Assembly (NCBI RefSeq): GCF_014748335.1
Contig: NZ_JAAVIY010000014.1
Coordinates: 1 to 51,877, forward strand
Direction: 5' to 3'
DNA: 51,877 nt
From: Flavobacterium selenitireducens
GTDB taxonomy: Bacteria; Bacteroidota; Bacteroidia; Flavobacteriales; Flavobacteriaceae
This document shows positions 25,860 through 33,918 of the stretch, piece after piece (position 1 is the stretch's first letter; the number at the start of each line of letters is the position of its first letter). A model generated the notes under the pieces. It had not been told where the DNA came from, did no database searches, and was given only the letters and a program-made list of their open reading frames with translations. A program made the translations under genes and the position numbers.

Positions 25860-25955
25860 CGAAAAAAAAGCCGCCACCACCCACCCGTAAAAATACCGGA
25901 TTTACCAATTCCCCAAATACAGAAAAACTACACTAATTCTTAAAGTTCATCAACC
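25860..25955 (+). repeat. 96-bp dispersed intergenic repeat, copy 2
   Basis: Same length and order of blocks as 10908-11003: A run, C-rich core GCCGCCACCACCCACCCG (25870-25887), a hairpin-capable GTA...TAC stretch, AAATACAGAAAAACT, and CAACCC at the end. It lies between the convergent folK fusion and TrmH-family genes. The C-rich, G-poor composition continues past the end to about 26020. Confidence 0.75.
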
Positions 25956-26024
25956 CAACCACCGCGTCCATACGCAGCAACATCCCTTCAACAATCGCCA
26001 ACTATCCGCAATTTTAAGCCAAGC

Positions 26025-26555
26025 TCAATTCCTCATCTTACAAAACAAATCCCAAACGACGATCCCCGCCGAAACCGAAATATTCAACGAATGCTTGCTT
26101 CCCAATTGCGGAATTTCGATCGTCCCGTCACAATTCTCGATTGCGGTCTGATTGACGCCAAAAACCTCGTTTCCGAAAACCAACGCGTAAACACCGTCTT
26201 TTTGAGGTTGGAACGCTTCGAGAGAAATCGAGTTTTCGACTTGCTCTATGGCAAATACCTTTGCGCCCGTTTGTTTGAGCTTTTCGATTGCCGACACTAC
26301 ATCCTTCTCATGTTCCCAATCGACGGTTTCTGTGGCGCCGAGCGCCGTTTTGTGGATTTCCTTGTTTGGAGGAACGGCCGTTATGCCGCAAAGCACGATT
26401 TTTTGTATCAGGAACGCATCGGCGGTACGGAACACCGAACCGATGTTATGCAGGCTGCGGATATCGTCCAAAACAAGGATCAACGGTGTTTTTTGCGCCG
26501 CTTTGAAATCCGTAACGGAGAGTCGGTCGAGCTCGCTATTGGCAAGTTTTCGCAT
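26025..26555 (-). CDS. TrmH/SpoU family RNA methyltransferase
   Basis: This 176-residue SPOUT-fold enzyme transfers a methyl group from SAM to the 2'-O-ribose of RNA. The three family motifs are present: L-H-N-I-G-S-V-F-R-T-A-D near residue 35, L-V-F-G-N-E-V-F-G-V near 128, and I-P-Q-L-G-S-K-H-S-L-N-I-S-V-S near 150 (knot and SAM site). It lacks the N-terminal substrate-binding domain of the larger RlmB-type enzymes, so the target could be a tRNA or rRNA position and cannot be assigned from sequence. It is downstream of the DUF1573 gene, from which it is separated by a terminator. Confidence 0.9.
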   Translation of the reverse strand: MRKLANSELDRLSVTDFKAAQKTPLILVLDDIRSLHNIGSVFRTADAFLIQKIVLCGITAVPPNKEIHKTALGATETVDWEHEKDVVSAIEKLKQTGAKVFAIEQVENSISLEAFQPQKDGVYALVFGNEVFGVNQTAIENCDGTIEIPQLGSKHSLNISVSAGIVVWDLFCKMRN

Positions 26556-26565
26556 AATGAAAGTA

Positions 26566-26595
26566 TAAAAAAAGCCTCCCGTTTAAGGGAAGCTT
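26566..26595 (-). terminator. Terminator after the DUF1573 gene
   Basis: On the minus strand AAGCTTCCC (26595-26587) pairs with GGGAGGCTT (26580-26572), with one G-T pair, followed by a T run. Confidence 0.8.
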
Positions 26596-26617
26596 TCCAA
26601 ATTATAAGTAAGATTGA

Positions 26618-27064
26618 TTAGCCTTTTGGAGCTTCGTCAGAAAGTACGGTTCCTTTGATGGTCAGTACTTTTGGAGTCTCAGAAGCATTGGAGTTCACCG
26701 TTACCGTTTTGGTAAAAGCACCGATGCGATCTGTAGCATATTTTACACCGATGACACCTTTAGCACCCGGCATGATAGGCTCAGTTGGTTTTGTAGGAAC
26801 CGTGCAACCGCAAGAACCGGTGGCGCTTGTAATGATCGTAGGCTTGTTACCGTTGTTTACGAAAACGAACTCGCGTTTTCCGTCGGCATTTTTGTTGATC
26901 GTTCCGTAATCGATGGTTTCGCTCTCGAAAGTCATTCCCGGCCCGTCAACTTTTGGAGCGTTCGCGGCAGCATTGGCTTTCTTGGCTGTGGTCTTCTTGG
27001 CCTGAGCCTGGGAAACCGTTAAACCACCGATAGTTAGCATGGCTAACAACAAGTATTTTTTCAT
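26618..27064 (-). CDS. DUF1573 domain-containing secreted protein
   Basis: This 148-residue protein has a signal peptide (M-K-K-Y-L-L-L-A-M, cleavage near S-Q-A-Q). A linker rich in Ala and Lys follows, then a DUF1573 domain (about residues 45-140): F-E-S-E-T-I-D-Y-G-T-I, F-V-N-N-G-N-K-P-T-I-I, A-T-G-S-C-G-C-T-V-P-T, and V-N-S-N-A-S-E-T-P-K-V-L-T-I-K-G. This is an immunoglobulin-like beta sandwich, common in secreted or periplasmic Bacteroidota proteins, whose function is not established. It is divergent from mutS. Confidence 0.88.
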   Translation of the reverse strand: MKKYLLLAMLTIGGLTVSQAQAKKTTAKKANAAANAPKVDGPGMTFESETIDYGTINKNADGKREFVFVNNGNKPTIITSATGSCGCTVPTKPTEPIMPGAKGVIGVKYATDRIGAFTKTVTVNSNASETPKVLTIKGTVLSDEAPKG

Positions 27065-27092
27065 GATTTTGAATTTTTTTAAAAGTGACGGA

Positions 27093-27100
27093 CAAATCTA
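27093..27100 (-). promoter_or_regulatory. -7 promoter box for the DUF1573 gene
   Basis: The minus strand reads TAGATTTG, an exact TAnnTTTG match 28 bases before the ATG. No TTG is seen at the usual -33 spacing. Confidence 0.5.
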
Positions 27101-27225
27101 TTGAAAAATTGCAAACGCGTCCGAATTAAGGTCTTAAAATTAATTTAATTTTTGATTCCAAATAAAGTCGGGACGAAAATCTTTAAATTCGCCCTTCCAA
27201 TTTTATTGATAAAATCCCCTCTATT

Positions 27226-29835
27226 TTGGCAGCAATAAAGCAAAAAGAAGCGAAGGAAACGCCGTTGATGAAGCAATACAACGAAATCAAACGCAAGTAT
27301 CCCGATGCCTGCCTTTTGTTTCGCGTAGGCGACTTTTACGAAACGTTTGGCGAAGACGCCGTGCGCGCTTCGAAAATCCTTGGGATCACGCTTACCAAAA
27401 GAGGAGCCGGGTCCGATTCTGAAACCGCTTTGGCTGGTTTTCCGCACCATTCCCTAAACACTTATTTGCCCAAATTGGTAAAGGCAGGCTTGCGCGTGGC
27501 GGTTTGCGATCAGCTCGAAGATCCCAAGATGACCAAGACGATAGTCAAGCGGGGCGTCACGGAATTGGTGACTCCGGGTGTTTCGATGAACGACGAGGTG
27601 CTGCAATCCAAATCGAATAACTTCCTGGCTGCTGTCCACTTTGGGAAGAAGTTGCTCGGTGTTTCATTCCTGGACGTTTCCACAGGAGAATTCCTTACGT
27701 CCCAGGGCAATTCGGAATATGTGGACAAACTGCTGCAGAATTTCAGTCCGAGCGAAATTTTGGTTCCGAAAGCGTGCAAACAAGATTTTCAGGCGTTGTT
27801 CGGCGACAAGTTCCACACGTTTTATCTTGAGGATTGGATTTACAAATCGGACTATGCCTCGGAATCGCTCAACAATCATTTCAAAACTACCTCCCTGAAA
27901 GGTTTCGGCATAGAGGAATTACAGGAAGGCATCGTGGCATCGGGTGCGATCCTGTATTACTTATCCGAGACGCAACACAACAAGCTGCAACACATCACAG
28001 CGATCCAGCGCATAGCCGAAGACGCTTATGTCTGGATGGATCGGTTTACGATACGCAATCTCGAATTGTACCATAGTTATAATCCGAATGCGGTGACGCT
28101 TCTCGATGTGATCGACCGCACGCTGTCGCCTATGGGAGGACGCTTGCTCAAACGCTGGCTCGCGCTTCCACTCAAGGATGCGGACAGAATCAGGAACCGC
28201 CATGAGATCGTCGGATATTTGAAAGGCAATGCCGGGGTGTTGGATGGCATGCAGGTTCAGATCAAGCAAATGTCCGACCTCGAACGCCTGATTTCCAAAA
28301 TTGCGACCGGTAAAGTCTCGCCGCGTGAAGTGATGTTTCTCAAGGAATCGCTTGACGCCATCGTCCCCATTAAAAAGTTAGCTTCCGAAAGCGGCGATAC
28401 ATCCGTCAGGAAAATGGGCGAAAGCCTGGAAAGTTGCGATGTATTGCGCGAGAAAATCGCTTCGATGCTCAATCCGGAAGCTCCTGTGGCAATAGCGAAG
28501 GGAAATGCGATTGCGAAGGGTGTCAATTCCGAACTCGACGATCTGCGCGCGATTTCGACTTCCGGCAAGGAATTTCTGGAGCGTATCGAACGACAGGAGT
28601 CGGAACGGACGGGTATCACTTCTCTCAAGATTTCGTTCAACAACGTGTTCGGATATTACATTGAAGTCCGCAATACGCATAAAGACAAAGTCCCGGCGGA
28701 ATGGATCAGAAAACAGACGCTTGTCAACGCCGAACGCTACATTACCGAAGAACTCAAGGAATACGAATCAAAGATTCTGGGCGCCGAAGAAAAAATCCAG
28801 AAACTCGAATCTGAACTGTTCGAACAATTGGTTTCGTGGATAGCGGGTTATATAAAGCCGGTACAATCCAATGCGAATCTCGTGGCCCAGATCGACTGTC
28901 TGGCTTCGTTCGCGCAACTGGCCATCGAAAACAAGTATGTAAAACCGGAACTGGACGATTCGTTTGAGCTCGAAATCGTGGAAGGGCGCCATCCGGTTAT
29001 CGAAAAGCAACTCCCGGTGGGAACGCCGTATATCGCCAATGACGTTTATCTCGACCGCGAAAAACAGCAAATCATCATGATTACGGGTCCGAACATGTCG
29101 GGTAAATCGGCGATTTTGCGGCAAACCGCTTTGATTGTCCTGCTTGCGCAGATGGGAAGCTTCGTTCCCGCGAAAAGCGCAAGGATGGGCGTGGTCGACA
29201 AGATTTTTACGCGTGTCGGCGCGTCCGATAATATTTCGATGGGCGAATCGACATTCATGGTGGAAATGAATGAGACCGCTTCGATCCTCAACAATTTGTC
29301 GGACAGGAGTCTGGTTTTGCTCGATGAGATCGGTCGCGGAACGAGTACCTACGACGGAATCTCGATTGCGTGGGCGATTGCGGAATATCTGCACGAGCAT
29401 CCCGGACGCCCGAAAACGTTGTTTGCCACGCACTATCACGAACTCAACGAAATGACTGATATTTTGACGCGGATCAGGAATTTCAACGTATCGGTCAAAG
29501 AACTCAAAGACAATGTGCTTTTCATCAGGAAACTCGTAGAAGGCGGGAGCGCCCACAGTTTCGGGATACACGTTGCGAAAATGGCCGGAATGCCTCAGAT
29601 GGTGATCCAGAAGGCGCAGAAATTGCTCAAAAAGCTGGAGAAAGATCATTCTGGGGAGGCGCTCAATGGCAACATGGTAAGGGAAGATGATTTGCAACTG
29701 AGCTTTTTTAATCTTGACGATCCGCTTCTGGAAGAAATAAAAGAAGAAATCCTGAACACGAACATCGATAATCTTACGCCTGTGGAGGCATTGATGAAGC
29801 TTAACGAGATTAAACGAATGCTGACAGGAAAATGA
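27226..29835 (+). CDS. mutS: DNA mismatch repair protein MutS
   Basis: This 869-residue mismatch-recognition ATPase begins with TTG at 27226; the first in-frame ATG (27268) would cut away the conserved N-terminus. The mismatch-reading motif is F37-Y38-E39 in G-D-F-Y-E-T-F. The connector, lever and clamp regions follow (about 130-560). The ABC-type ATPase has Walker A G-P-N-M-S-G-K-S at about 621-628, the signature S-T-F-M-V-E-M-N-E, Walker B L-V-L-L-D-E-I-G-R-G-T-S-T-Y-D-G, and F-A-T-H-Y-H-E-L. Length and motifs are those of true MutS rather than MutS2. Upstream bases 27065-27225 are shared with the divergent DUF1573 promoter. Confidence 0.96.
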   Translation: MAAIKQKEAKETPLMKQYNEIKRKYPDACLLFRVGDFYETFGEDAVRASKILGITLTKRGAGSDSETALAGFPHHSLNTYLPKLVKAGLRVAVCDQLEDPKMTKTIVKRGVTELVTPGVSMNDEVLQSKSNNFLAAVHFGKKLLGVSFLDVSTGEFLTSQGNSEYVDKLLQNFSPSEILVPKACKQDFQALFGDKFHTFYLEDWIYKSDYASESLNNHFKTTSLKGFGIEELQEGIVASGAILYYLSETQHNKLQHITAIQRIAEDAYVWMDRFTIRNLELYHSYNPNAVTLLDVIDRTLSPMGGRLLKRWLALPLKDADRIRNRHEIVGYLKGNAGVLDGMQVQIKQMSDLERLISKIATGKVSPREVMFLKESLDAIVPIKKLASESGDTSVRKMGESLESCDVLREKIASMLNPEAPVAIAKGNAIAKGVNSELDDLRAISTSGKEFLERIERQESERTGITSLKISFNNVFGYYIEVRNTHKDKVPAEWIRKQTLVNAERYITEELKEYESKILGAEEKIQKLESELFEQLVSWIAGYIKPVQSNANLVAQIDCLASFAQLAIENKYVKPELDDSFELEIVEGRHPVIEKQLPVGTPYIANDVYLDREKQQIIMITGPNMSGKSAILRQTALIVLLAQMGSFVPAKSARMGVVDKIFTRVGASDNISMGESTFMVEMNETASILNNLSDRSLVLLDEIGRGTSTYDGISIAWAIAEYLHEHPGRPKTLFATHYHELNEMTDILTRIRNFNVSVKELKDNVLFIRKLVEGGSAHSFGIHVAKMAGMPQMVIQKAQKLLKKLEKDHSGEALNGNMVREDDLQLSFFNLDDPLLEEIKEEILNTNIDNLTPVEALMKLNEIKRMLTGK

Positions 29836-29896
29836 GAGGTTTGCGTTGTGTTCTGGCGGATTGGGCGTTGGAGTAGAGAAGTGTGGTTGTGGAGAG

Positions 29897-29985
29897 AATG
29901 CAGGTTTAACAATTTCGGCAGAATTAGTGTAATGAGGTTTGTGAGGGAAGCGTAAATTGTTGGGTGGCGGGTGGGGGCCGCATCA
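29897..29985 (-). repeat. Possible diverged third copy of the dispersed repeat, with a G-rich strand
   Basis: On the minus strand this reads a C-rich core (CCCCCACCCGCCACCCAAC), then CCTCATTACACTAATTCT, which shares a 12-base word with copy 2, then a C-rich tail. The blocks come in the same order as the other copies, but the spacing is about nine bases shorter and the flanking A run is replaced by a T run. The 438-base gap between mutS and the tRNAs holds this, an A-rich stretch near 29988-30010, the tRNA promoter, and no recognisable gene. Confidence 0.35.
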
Positions 29986-30198
29986 TCAAAAAAAAAAACA
30001 AATTTTTTAGGGAACAATCTTTTCAAACGCTTATCAATTGCAATCATATAAGACCTTGCCAGCGTGCCCTTTTTTTGAAGAACGCCTCACTATAGGCAAT
30101 CGAAAAATCCAAATAGACCGATGCGCAAATAAACGATCGGGCAAAATTCGAAAAATCAACCACTTATAAATTTGCTCCTATTTTTTTTCTGGAAACAC

Positions 30199-30228
30199 TT
30201 GCATTTTTATTTTATTGTCTTAAATTTG
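30199..30228 (+). promoter_or_regulatory. Promoter of the tRNA-Gly/tRNA-Leu operon
   Basis: TTG at 30199-30201, a 19-base spacer, and TAAATTTG at 30221-30228 make a full consensus Bacteroidota promoter, 45 bases before the first tRNA. Confidence 0.8.
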
Positions 30229-30273
30229 CCCTCGCAATACAGCAATGTAACGCACTTGACATATTGAAATAAT

Positions 30274-30349
30274 GCGAAAATAGCTCAGTTGGTAGAGCGC
30301 CACCTTGCCAAGGTGGAGGTCGCGGGTTCGAATCCCGTTTTTCGCTCCA
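30274..30349 (+). tRNA. tRNA-Gly (anticodon GCC)
   Basis: This 76-base cloverleaf has acceptor stem GCGAAAA/TTTTCGC, D-arm AGCTCAGTTGGTAGAGC, anticodon stem-loop CCACCTTGCCAAGGTGG with GCC, T-arm GCGGGTTCGAATCCCGT, discriminator T and an encoded CCA. It decodes GGC and GGU. It lies 11 bases before tRNA-Leu, and the two are probably one transcript. Confidence 0.96.
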
Positions 30350-30360
30350 AGGTGACTACC

Positions 30361-30446
30361 GCTCGGATGGTGAAATCGGTAGACACGCTGGACTTAAAAT
30401 CCAGTGGGCAGTAATGCCTGTGCGGGTTCAAGTCCCGCTCCGAGTA
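30361..30446 (+). tRNA. tRNA-Leu (anticodon TAA)
   Basis: This class II tRNA has a long variable arm (TGGGCAGTAATGCCTGT). Acceptor stem is GCTCGGA/TCCGAGT with a G-U first pair, anticodon stem-loop CTGGACTTAAAATCCAG with TAA, and T-arm GCGGGTTCAAGTCCCGC. The 3' end reads A-CA and does not encode CCA. It reads UUA codons. Confidence 0.95.
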
Positions 30447-30454
30447 CAGAACAA

Positions 30455-30494
30455 ACCCGTAACGAATTAATTGTTAATTCATTACGGGTTTTTT
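30455..30494 (+). terminator. Terminator of the tRNA operon
   Basis: ACCCGTAACGAATTAA (30455-30470) pairs with TTAATTCATTACGGGT (30474-30489) with one mismatch, followed by six T. The following 320 bases, up to the terminator at 30814, show no gene or RNA that I can support. Confidence 0.88.
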
Positions 30495-30813
30495 GTTTTT
30501 GGCTGTATAGCCTTTGCCTGGTTTTGTTTGGACGAGAATTTCAGGCGTTGAATTCGGTTTGGATGTATCGGGAAATTCGCATTTGTTTGCTGCGGAAGCG
30601 ATTTCGATGCCGTACTCAACTCTTTTTCTTGGAGTGATTCTTAGACCGTAACTGTTAATCGTGCTTTAACTACAAAAGCATAGCGGATGCTGGATTACTT
30701 TCAATCGTTTTTGGATTCGCAAGGAAGTGCGATCGCTAAACAGGAGTGTACATCGTTCAGGCAAACATCTCCGATAGATTAAGTTCGTAAGTTGACGTCG
30801 GTAAAATATGTCA

Positions 30814-30842
30814 TAAAAAAAGCCCCGCAGTGCGGAGCTTTA
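30814..30842 (-). terminator. Terminator after the small Ala/Pro-rich lipoprotein gene
   Basis: On the minus strand AAGCTCCGC pairs with GCGGGGCTT (one G-T pair), followed by a run of T. Confidence 0.82.
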
Positions 30843-30862
30843 TTTTCTTCTCTTAGCTTTAA

Positions 30863-31063
30863 TTACTGAGCTGGAGTAGCAGCAGGAGCAGCAGCTGTAG
30901 TGTCAGCAGGAGCAGCAGTAGTATCAGCTACTGGAGCAGCCTCTTCAACTGGAGCAACTTCCTCAGTTGGAGTTACTTCTTCAGCTGGTTTCTCTTCGTT
31001 GTTTTTGCAAGATACAACTGTCAAAGCAGCGATCATAGCCAAGCTCAAAAATACTTTTTTCAT
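30863..31063 (-). CDS. Small Ala/Pro/Glu-rich lipoprotein
   Basis: This 66-residue protein has a lipoprotein signal (M-K-K-V-F-L-S-L-A-M, lipobox V-V-S-C at residues 16-19). The mature peptide of about 47 residues is of very low complexity: repeats of E-E-V-x-P, A-A-P, A-D-T-T-A-A-P and T-P-A-Q. It should be anchored to a membrane as an extended flexible peptide. No known domain. It is flanked by its own terminator and a -7 box, which supports it as a real, possibly highly expressed, independent gene. Codon choice is repetitive (GCA/GCT, GAA). Confidence 0.75.
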   Translation of the reverse strand: MKKVFLSLAMIAALTVVSCKNNEEKPAEEVTPTEEVAPVEEAAPVADTTAAPADTTAAAPAATPAQ

Positions 31064-31101
31064 CTTACTTAATTATAAAAAGGTTAATTATTAATTCGAG
31101 G

Positions 31102-31109
31102 CAAAGATA
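31102..31109 (-). promoter_or_regulatory. -7 promoter box for the small lipoprotein gene
   Basis: The minus strand reads TATCTTTG (exact TAnnTTTG), 38 bases before the ATG. The nearest candidate -33 TTG (31140-31138) is 28 bases away, longer than usual. Confidence 0.5.
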
Positions 31110-31269
31110 TAAATTTTTTAATTCGGAAAAATTTTTTCAAATCTTTTTTAGAAAAAAACTTTAACATTTGCTTCGGTCGCTTATTTACAAGCATCGTGCC
31201 AAAAACACAATTAATGCTAAAAAAACATAAATTTTTCAAAATGACTGTAACATTTTGAAAGTTACTGAT

Positions 31270-33414
31270 TTACTTCTTTTTCGGATGCACCAGTTTGAGT
31301 TCGGACATTATATTCTGCGCATTCGCAAACTTGTCGATAATAAAAAGAACGTAGCGCGCGTCCACCATTATGTTCCTGCAAATTGCAGGATCATAGTGAA
31401 TGTCGCTCATCGTTCCTTCCCAAACGCGGTCAAAATTGAGTCCTATCAGATTTCCTTTTGCGTCAATCGCGGGACTTCCTGAGTTTCCACCTGTCGTGTG
31501 ATTAGTGCCGATAAAACAAACCGGCATTTTGCCATTTTCCGCATAAGGCCCGTAATCTTTTTTATTGTAAAGGTCGATCAGCTTTTGGGGAACGTCGAAC
31601 TCATAATCGCCGGGAACGTATTTTTCCATCACACCGTCGAGATACGTAACCGGATTGTAAACCGTAGCATCTTTCGGTTCGTATCCTTTGACTTTTCCAT
31701 AGGTCACGCGCAATGTACTGTTGGCGTCGGGAAACAGGCGCTTGTCCTTGAACAATTCCAGCTGAGCCTTCACATAGGTTCGCTGGAGAGCCGAAATTTT
31801 GAGGTTGATTTCCTCGAATTTCGGGGCAACCGAATTGAAGTACGATTCGGCCATTTCTTTGGTCACCTTAAACGCCTTGTCGTTGTTGAGGTTCGCTATT
31901 ACCGTTTTCGCATCTCCGTTCAAAAGCGTTTTGAGGCTTTCAAGAGATGTGAGTTTGCTTTGTCCGTAAACTTCCGAGGCCAGAGCCGAAGCGTTTACGT
32001 TTTTCAAACTCGCAGGCAGAAATTGTGTCGGATATTTCTTGGAGTAAATTCCGATAAGCTGCTCAAAAACCTTTTCGTCCACAGTCTTGTTGAAATCCTT
32101 GTAGAAATCCCCAAGTGCGTCGATCATATTTGCCTTTCGAGCGTTGAACGCTTGTTCGCCTTTCGTAACGTAAACCTGTTCCAATTGGTAAAGTCGGAAG
32201 GCGATGCTCGTCAGTTCGGTGTTGCGCAACGCGATTTCCTGAAAGTAGTCTCGAGCCAGTGAGTAAGGCGCGATTTCTTTATAATTTTTTTCGAATTCCG
32301 GCAAAAGATTTCCGTATTCGGATTGTTTTCCGGCCTTGGCGACGCGTTTGGTAAACTCCGCTTCGTCTTTTTTCTTGATTCCGACGGCATTCGACTTTTT
32401 CAATCCTTGCGTTTCTCCAATCCATTTTTTCCAGTAATTGGCGATGCTCGCGTATTTCGACGCATACTGGATTTTGATCGCCTGGTCTTTTCTCATAAAG
32501 CCATCCTCTACTTTCAAGGCGGCGTCGCGCACCTCGATCTTCGCCGGGTTCAGTTCGTTGATGATTTGTTCAACGGCAACCGCAGGCAAGTATTCCGTAG
32601 TTCGTCCGGGATAGCCGAAGACCAGCGTGAAATCGTCCTCTTTGATGCCGTCAAGCGAGATCGGAAGGAAGTGCTTCGGTTTGTATGGAACGTTGTCTTT
32701 CGAATAGGCCGCGGGCTTGTTGTCCTTGTCGGCATAGATCCGGAAAAGTGAAAAGTCGCCCGTGTGGCGTGGCCAGACCCAGTTGTCGGTGTCCGATCCG
32801 AACTTCCCGATCGACGACGGCGGTGCCCCGACAAGGCGAATGTCCTTAAACGTTTCCGTTACGAAAAGCATATATTGATTCCCTTCGTAGAACGTGCGGA
32901 TTTTATTTTCCTGCCAACTTTCTTTCGGAAGCGAGTTCGACAAAGACGAAATGTTTTCCTGGATCTTTTTCTGTTTGTCAGCTTCCGAAGCCAGTGCCTG
33001 CGTGCCATCGAGCACTTTGGTGGTCACATCTTCGATACGCACGATAAAGGTCACGACCATGTCCGGATTCGGCAGTTCCTCTTCCATTTTGTAGGCCCAA
33101 AACCCGTTTTGCAGGTAATCGTGCTCGACTGTCGAATGGTTCTGTATCGCGTCAAACCCACAGTGGTGGTTGGTAAGTAAAAGCCCTTTAGGGGAAATCA
33201 CCTCCGAAGTACACCCGCCGTTGAAGTGAGGGACGGCGTCTTTCAGGCTCGATTTGTTGACGTCGTAAATGTCCTTGGCCGTCATTTTCATGCCGAGGCT
33301 TTTCATTTCTTTTTCGTTCATGCCCTCGAGCAGTGACGGAATCCACATGCCGCCTTGTTGGGCCGACACCTGGACGACGAACAAGAGCAGGAACAGTCGT
33401 AGGAATTTGGTCAT
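31270..33414 (-). CDS. S46 family dipeptidyl-peptidase, DPP11-like
   Basis: This 714-residue secreted serine exopeptidase removes dipeptides from peptide N-termini. Signal peptide cleavage is near V-S-A-Q. Triad candidates are H84 in L-L-T-N-H-H-C-G-F-D, the Asp in G-S-D-T-D-N-W-V-W-P-R-H-T-G-D-F, and S645 in T-T-G-G-N-S-G-S-P-A-I-D. The residue 18 positions after the catalytic Ser is Arg (R663, in L-N-F-D-R-V-W-E-G). In Porphyromonas enzymes that position is Arg in DPP11 (Asp/Glu-specific) and Gly in DPP7 (hydrophobic-specific), so acidic P1 specificity is predicted. It likely acts in the periplasm, feeding on peptides. It is a single gene, 60 bases after the GNAT gene. Confidence 0.92.
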   Translation of the reverse strand: MTKFLRLFLLLFVVQVSAQQGGMWIPSLLEGMNEKEMKSLGMKMTAKDIYDVNKSSLKDAVPHFNGGCTSEVISPKGLLLTNHHCGFDAIQNHSTVEHDYLQNGFWAYKMEEELPNPDMVVTFIVRIEDVTTKVLDGTQALASEADKQKKIQENISSLSNSLPKESWQENKIRTFYEGNQYMLFVTETFKDIRLVGAPPSSIGKFGSDTDNWVWPRHTGDFSLFRIYADKDNKPAAYSKDNVPYKPKHFLPISLDGIKEDDFTLVFGYPGRTTEYLPAVAVEQIINELNPAKIEVRDAALKVEDGFMRKDQAIKIQYASKYASIANYWKKWIGETQGLKKSNAVGIKKKDEAEFTKRVAKAGKQSEYGNLLPEFEKNYKEIAPYSLARDYFQEIALRNTELTSIAFRLYQLEQVYVTKGEQAFNARKANMIDALGDFYKDFNKTVDEKVFEQLIGIYSKKYPTQFLPASLKNVNASALASEVYGQSKLTSLESLKTLLNGDAKTVIANLNNDKAFKVTKEMAESYFNSVAPKFEEINLKISALQRTYVKAQLELFKDKRLFPDANSTLRVTYGKVKGYEPKDATVYNPVTYLDGVMEKYVPGDYEFDVPQKLIDLYNKKDYGPYAENGKMPVCFIGTNHTTGGNSGSPAIDAKGNLIGLNFDRVWEGTMSDIHYDPAICRNIMVDARYVLFIIDKFANAQNIMSELKLVHPKKK

Positions 33415-33474
33415 TTTAATAGAATTATGAATTATTGAATGTTGTTCGTTTATAGGCCGATAGAAGCGACCGTG

Positions 33475-33918
33475 TCATCGTTTGTAAACCAACAATTGCC
33501 GTTTATGCGCTGAAAAGCCTTTGTCCAAATACAACTTTTTCGCATTTGAATTGTGGTGTTCCACTTCAAGATACAAAATCTTCAGGTCGCGTTTTTCTGC
33601 TTCGGATTTTACGAAATCGATGGTTTCCTTCCCGATCCCTTTTCCGCGGAAGCCGTCCTTAATGTACAACTCATCCACAAAAGCGATTGTTCCTGCGAAT
33701 TCAAAACTAAAAACGAAGGTCATGATCACATATCCTGCAATATCTCCGTCGGATGCGATAAGCCACGATTTGCCCAGGTTTTCCTCACGGATGAACTTTC
33801 GGAACAACGAGGCCGATTTTTCGACGTCGATCGGATAACCGTCGATCGCATAGAAATCCTGCATCATCGGGACGAGTGTTGCGATGTCGTTTTCGGATGC
33901 CGGTCTATACGTCGCCAT
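33475..33918 (-). CDS. GNAT family N-acetyltransferase
   Basis: This 147-residue GNAT-fold protein starts at ATG 33918 (M-A-T-Y-R-P); a TTG nine bases upstream is less likely. The acetyl-CoA binding motif is G-F-R-G-K-G-I-G-K-E-T near residue 92. It is preceded by the strand F-V-D-E-L-Y-I, with the C-terminal motif N-S-N-A-K-K-L-Y-L-D-K-G-F. The substrate is unknown. The start overlaps the waaA stop by 14 bases, so the two are likely translated from one message. Confidence 0.85.
   Translation of the reverse strand: MATYRPASENDIATLVPMMQDFYAIDGYPIDVEKSASLFRKFIREENLGKSWLIASDGDIAGYVIMTFVFSFEFAGTIAFVDELYIKDGFRGKGIGKETIDFVKSEAEKRDLKILYLEVEHHNSNAKKLYLDKGFSAHKRQLLVYKR

Noticed and set aside
30404..30637. 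77-residue open frame on the plus strand
   Set aside because: It starts inside tRNA-Leu and runs through that operon's terminator.
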